Source: CAXXOK01 sp963678055
Lineage (GTDB): Bacteria > Bacillota > Clostridia > Christensenellales > Aristaeellaceae
Direction: 5' to 3'
Length of the DNA: 64,000 bases
Assembly (NCBI GenBank): GCA_963678055.1
Contig: OY782679.1
Coordinates: 1,302,001 to 1,366,000 of the forward strand
Made by a program: the position numbers and the translations under genes. A model generated the notes under the pieces. That model saw only the letters and a list, made by a program, of their open reading frames with translations, searched no databases and had not been told where the DNA came from. Below, in pieces: positions 19,167 to 27,636 of the stretch. The stretch's first letter is position 1. Each line of letters opens with the position of its first letter.

Positions 19167-19361
19167 ATGGAGTATTGGCAGGGCGTAATGGCCCGGGTGA
19201 ACATCGTAGGCTTGATTTTGGTGCTGGTCGGTGCGGGCATCTCTTTCGGTGCCAAAAAACTGGCTCCGCTTATGTTCAAGGAGCCGGACGCAAAAGTACT
19301 TCCGGTGAAATTCGTCGGATTGGCACTGGCGCTTGCGGGCGCACTGATTACATTGTTTTGA
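19167..19361 (+). CDS. 64-residue membrane protein under the valine T-box
   Basis: Small protein that I do not recognise. It has two membrane helices (VNIVGLILVLVGAGISF and FVGLALALAGALITLF) joined by a short charged loop, like a helical hairpin. The ATG at 19167 follows TTGGAGGCAGC, 16 bases after the T-box terminator; valS begins 11 bases after its stop. Its place between the leader and valS means it is made only when valine tRNA is uncharged. Some Clostridia carry small membrane proteins at this spot, but no function is known to me. Confidence 0.75.
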   Translation: MEYWQGVMARVNIVGLILVLVGAGISFGAKKLAPLMFKEPDAKVLPVKFVGLALALAGALITLF

Positions 19362-19372
19362 GGTGAAAGAGT

Positions 19373-22015
19373 ATGAATAAAGCATCGAATATGGAAACAG
19401 TCTACTCACCGGGCGAAATCGAAGGAAAGATATACGAAACCTGGGAAAGCTCCGGAGCGTTCCACGCCAAGCGTGTAGAAGGGAGGAAGCCTTTCACTAT
19501 CGTTATGCCGCCGCCCAATATTACCGGACAGCTGCACATGGGGCATGCGATGGATGTGCTCTTTCAAGATGTGCCCACCCGCTATCACCGCATGAACGGC
19601 AGACCCACGCTGTGGCTGCCGGGTACCGACCATGCATCCATTGCCACCGAGGTTAAAATTGTTGAGCAGATGCGCAAAGAGGGGCTCACCAAAGATGACA
19701 TCGGCCGGGATGGGTTTTTAGAACGCGCCTGGAAATGGAAGGAAGAGTACGGCGGCAAGATCAACCGTCAGCAGCGCCGTTTGGGCGCAAGCTGCGATTG
19801 GGAACGCGAGCGCTTTACCATGGATGAAGGCTGCAACAAGGCCGTGCGTACTGCCTTTGTGGATCTATATAATAAAGGCTACATTTACCGGGGCAACCGG
19901 ATTATCAATTGGTGTCCGGTGTGCCTGACAGCGCTGTCAGACGCCGAGGTGGAATATGAGGAGCAGGACAGCCACCTGTGGCATATTCGCTATGCAGCCA
20001 AGGACGGGGGAGACGGCGTTGTCGTTGCAACCACCCGCCCGGAAACCATGCTGGGCGATACCGCAGTGGCAGTGCACCCCAAGGACAAACGCTATCAGCA
20101 TTTGATCGGGAAAACCGTGATTCTGCCCATCATGAATCGCGAAATTCCTGTGGTTGCCGACGAGTATGTGGACCAAACATTTGGCACCGGCGTGGTGAAA
20201 ATTACACCCGCCCACGACCCCAATGACTTTGAGGTCGCAAAGCGCCATGACTTGGAAGCCATTCTGGTTACCAACCCGGATGGTACCATGAACGACAAAA
20301 CCGGCAAGTATCAGGGCATACCGGAGAAGAAAGCCCGCCATATGATTGCTGACGAGCTGAAGGAACTCGGCGTTTTAGTCAAAGTGGAAGACTATAAACA
20401 CAATGTGGGGACCTGCTACCGCTGCCACACCACCGTGGACCCGATTACCAGCCTGCAGTGGTTTGTCAGCATGAAGCCGCTGGCGGAACCGGCCATTCAA
20501 GTGGTGCGCGAGGGCAAGACCAAGTTTGTGCCTGAACGCTTTTCCAAAATATACTTCAACTGGATGGAAAATATCCGCGATTGGTGCATCAGCCGGCAAC
20601 TATGGTGGGGACACCGGATTCCTGCCTGGTACTGCGACGATTGCGGCGAGTTGATGGTGGCGTTTGACGCCCCGAATGCATGCACCAAATGCGGGTCCAC
20701 AAATATGCATCAGGATGAGGATGTGCTCGATACCTGGTTTTCCTCCGGGCTCTGGCCATTCTCTACGCTGGGCTGGCCGGATGAAACCGAAGACCTGAAA
20801 TACTTCTATCCCACATCCATGTTGGAAACAGGGTATGACATCATTTTCTTCTGGGTAGCGCGCATGATCTTTTCCGGCATCGCGGAGATGGGAGAAACCC
20901 CGTTTGAAACCGTACTGATTCACGGCTTGGTGCGCGATGCACAAGGCCGTAAGATGTCCAAAAGCCTCGGCAACGGCGTGGATCCGCTGGAGATTATCGA
21001 CAAATACGGCGCGGATGCCCTGCGCTTTTCGCTGGCCATGGGCATCAGCCCCGGCAACGATACCCGCTATATGGACGAAAAAACGGAATCAGCTCGCAAC
21101 TTCGTAAACAAAGTATGGAACGCCAGCCGCTTTGTCCTGATGAACATGGAGACCCGCGAGGAGATTGACCCTGCGCAGCTGACCCTGCCTGACCAGTGGA
21201 TACTCTCGCGTCTGCAAACGGCGATTGCCGAGGTGAGTAAACACATCGAAGACTGCGATTTCGGCATGGCTGCCGGAAAACTGTACGACTTTACCTGGTC
21301 GGAATTTTGCGACTGGTATATTGAGCTGTCTAAAGGCCGCCTGATGGGCGAGGATGCAGAACAGAAGCGCAATGTCCGTGCAGTGCTTTACACGGTGCTG
21401 GAGAGCATCCTGAAGCTTCTACACCCCTTTATCCCGTATGTCACGGAAGAAGTGTACGGTTATCTACCGGATTCTAAAGGCCTGTTGATTTCGGCAGCCT
21501 GGCCAAAACTGCAAAGCGAATATGCGTTTACGACCGAAGCCAAGCAGATGGAAGGCATCATGGATATCATTCGCACCATCCGTAATCTGCGCGCTGAAAT
21601 GAAAGTGGAGCACGGTAAGCGTACGCGTATCAAGCTCATTCCCCAGGCAGGCTGGGAGGACGTGCTTTCCATAGTCGAGCCCTACTTGCAGCGGCTGGCC
21701 GGTGCCAGCAGCGTGAGCATCGGCGCAGCCAATGATACCGAGACGGAGAAAACCGTATCCGCCGTGTGCGTTCCTGCGGAAATCCGTATTCCCCTTGGTG
21801 AACTGGTGGATTTCAAAAAAGAGCTGGCTCGCCTGAACAAAGAAAAAGATAATCTGGTCAACGAAATCAGCCGTTCGAATGCAAAACTTAACAACGAGGG
21901 CTTTGTAAAAAAGGCCCCGGCGGAACTGGTGGAGAAGGAAAAAGAAAAGATTGTCGTCAACCAGGGGATGCTGGAGAACGTAAGCAAGCGTATTGCAGAA
22001 CTACAGGAAAATTAG
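19373..22015 (+). CDS. valS: Valyl-tRNA synthetase
   Basis: 880-residue class I synthetase. HIGH appears as PPNITGQLHMGHAMD (about residue 45-60), KMSKS as RKMSKSLGNGVDP, and the editing domain with TTRPETMLGDTAV lies between. A zinc-ribbon pattern (CDDCGELM with CTKCGS) is present before DVLDTWFSSGLWPFS. The C-terminal coiled coil that binds tRNA is seen at FKKELARLNKEKDNLVNEIS. Expression is controlled by the T-box at 18911-19150. rsmH follows without a gap. Confidence 0.98.
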   Translation: MNKASNMETVYSPGEIEGKIYETWESSGAFHAKRVEGRKPFTIVMPPPNITGQLHMGHAMDVLFQDVPTRYHRMNGRPTLWLPGTDHASIATEVKIVEQMRKEGLTKDDIGRDGFLERAWKWKEEYGGKINRQQRRLGASCDWERERFTMDEGCNKAVRTAFVDLYNKGYIYRGNRIINWCPVCLTALSDAEVEYEEQDSHLWHIRYAAKDGGDGVVVATTRPETMLGDTAVAVHPKDKRYQHLIGKTVILPIMNREIPVVADEYVDQTFGTGVVKITPAHDPNDFEVAKRHDLEAILVTNPDGTMNDKTGKYQGIPEKKARHMIADELKELGVLVKVEDYKHNVGTCYRCHTTVDPITSLQWFVSMKPLAEPAIQVVREGKTKFVPERFSKIYFNWMENIRDWCISRQLWWGHRIPAWYCDDCGELMVAFDAPNACTKCGSTNMHQDEDVLDTWFSSGLWPFSTLGWPDETEDLKYFYPTSMLETGYDIIFFWVARMIFSGIAEMGETPFETVLIHGLVRDAQGRKMSKSLGNGVDPLEIIDKYGADALRFSLAMGISPGNDTRYMDEKTESARNFVNKVWNASRFVLMNMETREEIDPAQLTLPDQWILSRLQTAIAEVSKHIEDCDFGMAAGKLYDFTWSEFCDWYIELSKGRLMGEDAEQKRNVRAVLYTVLESILKLLHPFIPYVTEEVYGYLPDSKGLLISAAWPKLQSEYAFTTEAKQMEGIMDIIRTIRNLRAEMKVEHGKRTRIKLIPQAGWEDVLSIVEPYLQRLAGASSVSIGAANDTETEKTVSAVCVPAEIRIPLGELVDFKKELARLNKEKDNLVNEISRSNAKLNNEGFVKKAPAELVEKEKEKIVVNQGMLENVSKRIAELQEN

Positions 22016-22017
22016 TG

Positions 22018-22956
22018 ATGACTACAAAGCCGGTTTACCATCTGCCTGTTCTGTTCCATGAAGTGATGGAATGGATGCGCCCGCAGCAAGGCGGCGTGTA
22101 TTTGGATTGCACGCTGGGCGGCGGCGGCCATACGGCGGGTATTCTGGAGGCGTGCGGAGGCAAGGCGGAGGTTTACGGCATTGACCGTGACCCCGATGCC
22201 ATTGCCGAAGCCAGCGAGCGCTTGAAGAGCTTTACGGGTTTTCATGCGATACGAGGTAACTTTCACGATATGGCGGCCATGAACCTGCCGCCGCTGGACG
22301 GTATACTGATCGATCTGGGTGTGTCCAGCCATCAGTTGGATACGCCGGAGCGTGGGTTTAGCTACCATGAGGATGCGCCGCTGGATATGCGCATGGACCC
22401 ATCGCAGGAGATCACAGCCGAAACCTATCTGCAAACCGTATCCGTGAAGGAGTTCACACGGGTTTTGCAGCAGTACGGCGAGGAAAAGTGGGCCGCACGA
22501 ATCGCGAATATACTCGATGAAAAACGCAAACAACACCCCATCAAGACCACGCTCGATCTGGTCGCTGTGGTGGATGCGGCCATCCCCAAAGCCGTACGCC
22601 GCCGCGACGATAGTCACCCGGCCCGCCGCACGTTCCAGGCGGTGCGTATTGCCGTCAACGACGAGCTGTTGCCGCTGGAAAAAGCTCTGCAGGATGCGGT
22701 CAGCTTGCTGAAGAACGAGGGACGTTTGTTGGTTATCACCTTCCATTCGCTGGAAGACCGAATTGTGAAAAAAACCCTGAGAACCATGCAGAACCCCTGC
22801 ATTTGCCCGCCCAAAGCGCCAATCTGCACCTGTGGCAGAACACCGATTGGCAAGGTGCTCGGCGGCGGGGTGATTGCGCCAGGCCAGCAGGAAATCGCAG
22901 AGAACTCCCGTGCCCGCAGCGCAAAGCTGCGTGTGTTTGAAAAAAGGGGGACCTGA
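22018..22956 (+). CDS. rsmH: 16S rRNA (cytosine1402-N4)-methyltransferase
   Basis: 312-residue SAM-dependent enzyme that puts the N4-methyl group on C1402 of 16S rRNA. Motifs: YLDCTLGGGGHTAGILE for SAM binding, ILIDLGVSSHQLDTPERGFS and FHSLEDRIVKK. The ATG at 22018 is preferred; a GTG three bases earlier overlaps the valS stop. In most bacteria rsmH heads the division cluster (dcw), but here it lies between valS and rsmI, two bases upstream of the latter, whose product modifies the same nucleotide. Confidence 0.96.
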   Translation: MTTKPVYHLPVLFHEVMEWMRPQQGGVYLDCTLGGGGHTAGILEACGGKAEVYGIDRDPDAIAEASERLKSFTGFHAIRGNFHDMAAMNLPPLDGILIDLGVSSHQLDTPERGFSYHEDAPLDMRMDPSQEITAETYLQTVSVKEFTRVLQQYGEEKWAARIANILDEKRKQHPIKTTLDLVAVVDAAIPKAVRRRDDSHPARRTFQAVRIAVNDELLPLEKALQDAVSLLKNEGRLLVITFHSLEDRIVKKTLRTMQNPCICPPKAPICTCGRTPIGKVLGGGVIAPGQQEIAENSRARSAKLRVFEKRGT

Positions 22957-22957
22957 T

Positions 22958-23803
22958 ATGCCTACGCTGTACGTGGTCGCAACACCAATTGGAAATCTGA
23001 GCGACATGACACCCCGGGCAATCGAAACACTGCGCAGCGTTGCGCTTATCGCGGCAGAAGATACCCGCGTAACGCGCAGGCTGCTTTCCGCGTTTTCCAT
23101 TCATACGCCGCTGACCAGTTGCCATGAGCACAACGAAGCGGGCAAGGCGCAGGCGATTGTGGCGCGCATGGTCAGTGAAGATATTGACGTTGCCCTGACC
23201 ACCGATGCGGGCACGCCCTGCATCAGCGATCCAGGTAGTATATTGGTTGATCTTGCCATTCAAAACAACATCAACGTGATTGCGATTCCGGGTGCCAGCG
23301 CGATTATTGCAGCGCTCAGCATCAGCGGAATGGCACTGGATGAATTTACGTTTTACGGCTTTCTGCCGCGCCAAAAAAGCGCACTGAAAGAAAAGCTGAT
23401 GGATATGGTAAAACATTCCGCTATTGCCGTCGTATACGAATCGCCACACCGTGTGGTCGAACTGGTGGAGACGATTGCGGCGGTGCTGCCCAATACTCTG
23501 TGTTCGGTCAGCTGCGATCTGACGAAAAAGTTTGAACTGACCCTGCACGGCACGGTGACCGAAATCTGTGAAACCCTGAAAAACAATCCCAAGGCGGATA
23601 AGGGCGAATATTGCCTGGTATTGAAGTGGCAGGATACGCTTGAAGAACCGGTCAAAGAAGCAGCATCGCTGGAAGCAATGCTGCTGGATTGTGTTTTGCA
23701 AGGCCTGACCATGCGCGAAGGCGTAGAAAAGCTTGTATCGCAGGGAGAACGGAAAAATGCGGTTTACGCAGCCAGCCTGCGCCTGAAAGAACTACTGAAA
23801 TAA
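22958..23803 (+). CDS. rsmI: 16S rRNA (cytidine1402-2'-O)-methyltransferase
   Basis: 281-residue tetrapyrrole-methylase-fold enzyme that 2'-O-methylates C1402, completing m4Cm1402 with RsmH. Signatures: LYVVATPIGNLSDMTPRAI, AAEDTRVTRRLLSAF and TTDAGTPCISDPG. A GGGGGACCTGAT site precedes the ATG, with the rsmH stop two bases before it. A C-terminal helical tail is present. It converges on birA with only 14 bases between and no clear terminator. Confidence 0.96.
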   Translation: MPTLYVVATPIGNLSDMTPRAIETLRSVALIAAEDTRVTRRLLSAFSIHTPLTSCHEHNEAGKAQAIVARMVSEDIDVALTTDAGTPCISDPGSILVDLAIQNNINVIAIPGASAIIAALSISGMALDEFTFYGFLPRQKSALKEKLMDMVKHSAIAVVYESPHRVVELVETIAAVLPNTLCSVSCDLTKKFELTLHGTVTEICETLKNNPKADKGEYCLVLKWQDTLEEPVKEAASLEAMLLDCVLQGLTMREGVEKLVSQGERKNAVYAASLRLKELLK

Positions 23804-23817
23804 AACCATCGGATGGA

Positions 23818-24756
23818 TTATATCAGCTTGGCCTCGCCACTGTGGAGGGTGCGGACTTCGCCTGTATCCAGCTGAACGATCAGTCCGCCGAGTGGATCGA
23901 TGCCGGTAGCGGTCGCGGCGAAGTGGTCATCCCCAACGGCGCATTGCACGCGGTGGCCGATGGTCAGCGAACGTGCGCGATAGTCATCCAAAAAACCATA
24001 GCCGATGGTTTCGTATTGCAATAGACTATTGGCAATGTGGGCTGCCAGTTCATTGCGGATGGGTTTGCCCGGAGCAACAAAGCCGACGATATCCTGTAGT
24101 TCGGCTGGTACTTCGCAGGGCGTGATATTGATCCCGATACCGATGAAGACCGTTTCAATCAAGCCGCTTTCCAGGCTGGTGCTGGCTTCGGTAAGGATGC
24201 CACACACCTTTTTCCCGTCCATAAAAACATCGTTAACCCATTTAATGCGCGCTTGCTTCTCGGTCAGCGCTTCAATCGCCTGACATACACAGACGGCCGT
24301 ATAGGCCGTGATGCTGGGTGCGGTCTCCACAGTGCAGGACAGGGGAAACGAAAGCGTAAGATACAACCCCGTACCTTGTGGGGAGAAAAACTGCCTGCCG
24401 CGCCTGCCGCGGCCGGCAGTTTGCATATCCGCGGCAATTAGAAAGCGTTTCTTACCATCCGCGAAGCGGCGTTTGGCTTCGCTTAGGGTCGAATCGACCG
24501 TATCATACGCATATACAGGTACATCCTGTGACAGTAGCGTGGCTATCGTCGCCTGCGACAGATGATCGTCATCTGCCGACAGCTGATAACCTCGATTGGT
24601 CGCGGAGCTGATGGCATAGCCCTGTGCTTTCAGTTCGCCGATGGCTTTCCACACAGCGGTGCGAGAGACAGAAAACTGTTTTGCCAGCACCTGACCGGAT
24701 AGCGCTGTGCCGCGGTTTTCCTCCAAAGCGTTCAGCAGCTTGTCTTTCAGTGTCAT
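23818..24756 (-). CDS. birA: Bifunctional biotin--protein ligase / biotin repressor
   Basis: 312-residue two-domain protein. The N-terminal 60 residues are a winged helix (GQVLAKQFSVSRTAVWKAIG) for DNA binding; the catalytic domain has the biotinyl-AMP motif GRGRRGRQF, then KWVNDVFMDGKKVCGILTE, and a C-terminal SH3-like domain. It attaches biotin to carboxylase carrier proteins and can repress biotin genes. Four bases separate it from rlmD; it is the last gene of a minus-strand operon that starts near 26795. Confidence 0.94.
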   Translation of the reverse strand: MTLKDKLLNALEENRGTALSGQVLAKQFSVSRTAVWKAIGELKAQGYAISSATNRGYQLSADDDHLSQATIATLLSQDVPVYAYDTVDSTLSEAKRRFADGKKRFLIAADMQTAGRGRRGRQFFSPQGTGLYLTLSFPLSCTVETAPSITAYTAVCVCQAIEALTEKQARIKWVNDVFMDGKKVCGILTEASTSLESGLIETVFIGIGINITPCEVPAELQDIVGFVAPGKPIRNELAAHIANSLLQYETIGYGFLDDYRARSLTIGHRVQCAVGDDHFAATATGIDPLGGLIVQLDTGEVRTLHSGEAKLI

Positions 24757-24759
24757 GCG

Positions 24760-26139
24760 TTATCCCTCAATATCCAGTTCCAGACACGCGACATTTTCCA
24801 CGCCGCCGGCATAGCAGAACATATCCACAGGCTGGCAGGCAGTCATGCGGTAGCCGCCTGGCGAAAGCTTGGCGATATCACGCGCCTGGGTAGGAGCGTG
24901 GCAGCTGATATAGACTATGCGCTTGGGTTTGGCTTCCAGCAGTGTATCGATTACAGGCTGTTCCACGCCTTTGCGGGGTGGGTCGAGCACGACTACATCG
25001 GGGCGCAGGCCATCGGCGACCAACTGTGGAAGCACATCTTCTACCGCGCCGGTCATGAATTCCGCATTTGAGATAGCGTTGGTTTTGGCGTTTGCAATCG
25101 CACTTTCCACCGCCTGGGCAACGATCTCCAAACCGATAACGCGCTTACACTGCCGGGCCATGCAAAGCGATACCGTACCCACACCGGCATAGGCATCGAC
25201 CACGGTATCCGTGGTGGATAGTTTGGCAAAGTCGATAGCCGTCTGATACAGCACTTCCGTTTGTGCAGGATTGACCTGGAAGAACGAAAGAGGTGTGATA
25301 TCAAACTGCAATTCTAATAGTGATTCCGTAATCGCGTCTACGCCGTACAGCTTGCGGCTGCCAGCCCCCAGAATTGCGTTACCTTTTTGTTTGTTTGCAT
25401 TGATATGCAGACCTTTGCAGTGCGGCTCGTGTTCCAAGAGCAGCTGTACCAGCGCGTCTTTGGCAGGCAAAGTATCTGCAGTGGCGACCAAAATGACAAG
25501 TACATCCCCTTTACGATTTTGCCGCACCACCACATGGCGCAAAAAGCCGGTATGTGTCCGTTCGTCATAGGGTGCGATGTTGGTATCAAGCATCCACTGT
25601 TTTACGGCTTTTAGCACGCCGGTAAGGCTATGCAGCGTAATGGGGCAATCGTTAATCGACACCAGATCGTGCGAGCGTTTGCGGTAGAACCCCAGAATGG
25701 GTGCATGCTGACTGCCGCCCAATGGCAGGCTTGCCTTGTTGCGGCAATGGATCGGGCTTTTGGCCGGGAGCACCGCTGGTACATCGCTTTCCTGCAATGC
25801 AAGGCCGCCGACCCGCGTTAAACTATCAAACACATGCTGGCGCTTGGCTGATAAGGTCAGCTCATAGCGCATGTGCTGTCCGCTGCACCCGCCACAGCGC
25901 TCGTAAACCGGGCAAAACGGTTCGGCGCGATCCGGTGATGCGCAAAGCAGCGTTTCAATTCTGGCAAAGGCATAGTTGGGCTGTACCTTCAGCACTCTGG
26001 CATCAAAGGTTTCACCGGGTAGCGCGCCGGGTACAAATATAGTAAGGCCCTCAAAGCGACATACGCCTTCCAGATCGGCACCTAAGCGCTCGCAGGTCAG
26101 GCGTATGATTTGGTTTTTTCCAAGGATTTTATCTGCCAT
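24760..26139 (-). CDS. rlmD: 23S rRNA (uracil-5-)-methyltransferase, RlmD/RumA family
   Basis: 459-residue enzyme with an N-terminal TRAM-like domain (LTCERLGADLEGVCRFEGLT), an iron-sulfur cysteine cluster (CPVYERCGGCSGQHM) and a C-terminal SAM methyltransferase domain (VVDAYAGVGTVSL, VLDPPRKGVEQPV). The catalytic cysteine is in VYISCHAPTQARD. The [4Fe-4S] cluster fits RlmD/RlmCD-type enzymes acting on U1939 and possibly U747. Bacillota often have one dual-specific enzyme (RlmCD), so the exact target is uncertain. Confidence 0.92.
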   Translation of the reverse strand: MADKILGKNQIIRLTCERLGADLEGVCRFEGLTIFVPGALPGETFDARVLKVQPNYAFARIETLLCASPDRAEPFCPVYERCGGCSGQHMRYELTLSAKRQHVFDSLTRVGGLALQESDVPAVLPAKSPIHCRNKASLPLGGSQHAPILGFYRKRSHDLVSINDCPITLHSLTGVLKAVKQWMLDTNIAPYDERTHTGFLRHVVVRQNRKGDVLVILVATADTLPAKDALVQLLLEHEPHCKGLHINANKQKGNAILGAGSRKLYGVDAITESLLELQFDITPLSFFQVNPAQTEVLYQTAIDFAKLSTTDTVVDAYAGVGTVSLCMARQCKRVIGLEIVAQAVESAIANAKTNAISNAEFMTGAVEDVLPQLVADGLRPDVVVLDPPRKGVEQPVIDTLLEAKPKRIVYISCHAPTQARDIAKLSPGGYRMTACQPVDMFCYAGGVENVACLELDIEG

Positions 26140-26143
26140 CTAT

Positions 26144-26452
26144 TTAAACCTCTAATAGGGGATTGCGTTTTTTCTTCTGGGTTTCCGGCGCGATGAAGGA
26201 AATCTCCAGTCTGTCAAACGGGAAGGCGTCCAGAAAATGATCCGCCGTAAAACGAGTTAGCGAGAACTCCTGCCAATCCTTCTGGTGCCGGGGCAGCCAT
26301 ACGGGCATGCTTAAATCCAGCAAGTGCATGGCTTCGCGCAGGGCAAGCTCGGGTTGTTCGAAATCACAGGGCACGGTCAGGTCGCCCTTGGCACGATTGG
26401 CTTTCATCAGCCGCAGCCACATCCGCCCCTGTTGGTCGTCCTGCGTGCTCAA
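26144..26452 (-). CDS. Unknown 102-residue protein between Dabb and rlmD genes
   Basis: I do not recognise this protein. It is read from a TTG that overlaps the stop of the preceding gene (TTGA), a coupling also used by rlmH in this window, and ends five bases before rlmD. It is soluble, with two segments rich in aromatic and acidic residues (LPRHQKDWQEFSLTRFTADH) and a basic C-terminus (TQKKKRNPLLEV). The tight packing on both sides is the main reason to regard it as real. Confidence 0.7.
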   Translation of the reverse strand: MSTQDDQQGRMWLRLMKANRAKGDLTVPCDFEQPELALREAMHLLDLSMPVWLPRHQKDWQEFSLTRFTADHFLDAFPFDRLEISFIAPETQKKKRNPLLEV

Positions 26453-26739
26453 ATTGCGTCCACCTCAAAATCTGCGGCGACAGAGCGTTCCATCACGCTG
26501 TGCATATGCTGTTTCACCGGCAGGTGTACAGGATGATCGTTATAGGCAGCCAGTGCCTCGCGGCTTTCCAGTACAGTATGCAGGCAAATGTCGCAGCTGC
26601 GCGGGCTGCGGGTGACATCCGGGGCGGCCTCCACCTTTAACACGCCGGGAATCTTCCCTTGCATGGAGTTTAAAATCCGCACGGATTCCTCGATGGCGGA
26701 TGCATCTTTCAGCCAGAACATGACGATATGCCGTATCAT
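26449..26739 (-). CDS. Dabb (stress-responsive A/B barrel) domain protein
   Basis: 96-residue ferredoxin-like protein of the Dabb family, which usually forms dimers; the physiological role of bacterial members is unclear. The family start MIRHIVMFWLKD and the middle motif DICLHTVLESREALAAYNDHP (partly quoted) with HLPVKQHM are typical. The ATG at 26739 has AGGAGGG six bases upstream, so the 25 extra residues further upstream are not used. It is the first gene of the minus-strand operon Dabb-unknown-rlmD-birA. Confidence 0.9.
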   Translation of the reverse strand: MIRHIVMFWLKDASAIEESVRILNSMQGKIPGVLKVEAAPDVTRSPRSCDICLHTVLESREALAAYNDHPVHLPVKQHMHSVMERSVAADFEVDAI

Positions 26740-26766
26740 TGAAAACCCTCCTACTTTTATGCACTC

Positions 26767-26795
26767 ATTATACCGTGGAACCTTGCGCTTGTCGA
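26767..26795 (-). promoter_or_regulatory. Promoter of the Dabb-rlmD-birA operon
   Basis: Read on the minus strand: TCGACA, 17 bases, TATAAT. The -10 box is perfect, the -35 box has one mismatch. It lies 28 bases before the ATG. Confidence 0.75.
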
Positions 26796-26846
26796 CATCA
26801 CTTGTTCCAACCAACTGCCGATATATTCGGAAAGGGGAGAGTCACC

Positions 26847-27515
26847 TTGAAGAAACTTGGAATTTTGACGATCATTCTATTACTGCTGACTACAAGCTGC
26901 GCCGCAACGCAGTCCGATACCGTATCCTCGGCCACGATGAACCGCTACCGTGAAAACGAAATTATGGAGTACCAGGGTGCGCGACTGGACCCGGCGGTAG
27001 GACCGCGGGATAACTCCATCAAAGGCGTGCAGCAGGTGGATATGGCTAGCTATACGCTCACGATTGACGGGCTGGTCGACGAAGAAACAGTGCTGACCTA
27101 CGATGAAGTGCTGGCCCTGCCGGAATACCAGCGCTTAATTACCCTGCACTGCGTGGAAGGATGGGATGCGACTATCCTATGGCAAGGCGTGCTTATCGAG
27201 GATATGCTTAACCTCGCGGGCGTGCAGCCGGAAGCCGTCACGGTTATTTTTTCGGCGGTCGACGGCTACACCACATCCTTGCCGCTGCAGACCATTTTGA
27301 GCAATCAGCTCATCATGGCATACGAAGCCAACAGCCTCCCGCTGCCGGCAGAAATGGGCTATCCTTTCATTGTCGTGGCGGAGGATAAACTGGGCTATAA
27401 ATGGGCCAGATGGGTGAATAAAATTACCCTGTCCGACGACGAAAATTACCTGGGATACTGGGAAGCGTTTGGCTACTCCAACGATGCAGCCGTGGACGAT
27501 GATAGGAAAAACTGA
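26847..27515 (+). CDS. Molybdopterin-binding-domain (sulfite oxidase fold) lipoprotein
   Basis: 222-residue protein starting at TTG 26847 after AAGGGGAG. Residues 1-18 form a lipoprotein signal with lipobox LTTSC (C18). The rest is one oxidoreductase molybdopterin-binding domain: TLHCVEGWDATILWQGV carries the conserved cysteine (C102) that ligates molybdenum in this family, and FIVVAEDKLGYKWARWV is the cofactor pocket. There is no Tat signal, and no molybdenum cofactor or haem partner gene is nearby, so whether it binds Moco at the surface is uncertain. It is transcribed away from the Dabb operon. Confidence 0.85.
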   Translation: MKKLGILTIILLLLTTSCAATQSDTVSSATMNRYRENEIMEYQGARLDPAVGPRDNSIKGVQQVDMASYTLTIDGLVDEETVLTYDEVLALPEYQRLITLHCVEGWDATILWQGVLIEDMLNLAGVQPEAVTVIFSAVDGYTTSLPLQTILSNQLIMAYEANSLPLPAEMGYPFIVVAEDKLGYKWARWVNKITLSDDENYLGYWEAFGYSNDAAVDDDRKN

Positions 27516-27530
27516 TCGCATTTTGCACCT

Positions 27531-27540
27531 GAAACGTTTT
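27531..27540. promoter_or_regulatory. LacI-type operator, upstream copy
   Basis: GAAACGTTTT with central CG and the symmetric core AAACGTTT, 29 bases upstream of the -35 box of the GH94 gene. The core matches the second copy at 27610-27619. Confidence 0.6.
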
Positions 27541-27568
27541 GCCAATTTCAGGAAATGAGAACAACCCC

Positions 27569-27597
27569 TTGCAAATCTATGAAAAAAACCGTATGCT
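27569..27597 (+). promoter_or_regulatory. Promoter of the GH94 phosphorylase gene
   Basis: TTGCAA, 17 bases, TATGCT, flanked by two LacI-type palindromes; transcription would start near 27604, just before the second palindrome. Confidence 0.7.
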
Positions 27598-27608
27598 ATG
27601 AGCATAGG

Positions 27609-27620
27609 TAAAACGTTTTC
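27609..27620. promoter_or_regulatory. LacI-type operator, downstream copy
   Basis: Contains the perfect 10-bp palindrome AAAACGTTTT at 27610-27619, located at about +6 to +15 of the GH94 transcript, where a repressor would block RNA polymerase. It is not a good match to the CcpA cre consensus. Confidence 0.65.
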
Positions 27621-27636
27621 GTAGAGGAGCGGGTCT

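Noticed and set aside
22012..23701. Minus-strand frames (362 and 321 residues) opposite rsmH and rsmI
   Set aside because: Antisense to two well-identified enzymes; no motif, no promoter.
27609..27620. Catabolite (cre) site for CcpA
   Set aside because: The palindrome has the central CG of LacI-family operators but misses several cre consensus positions.
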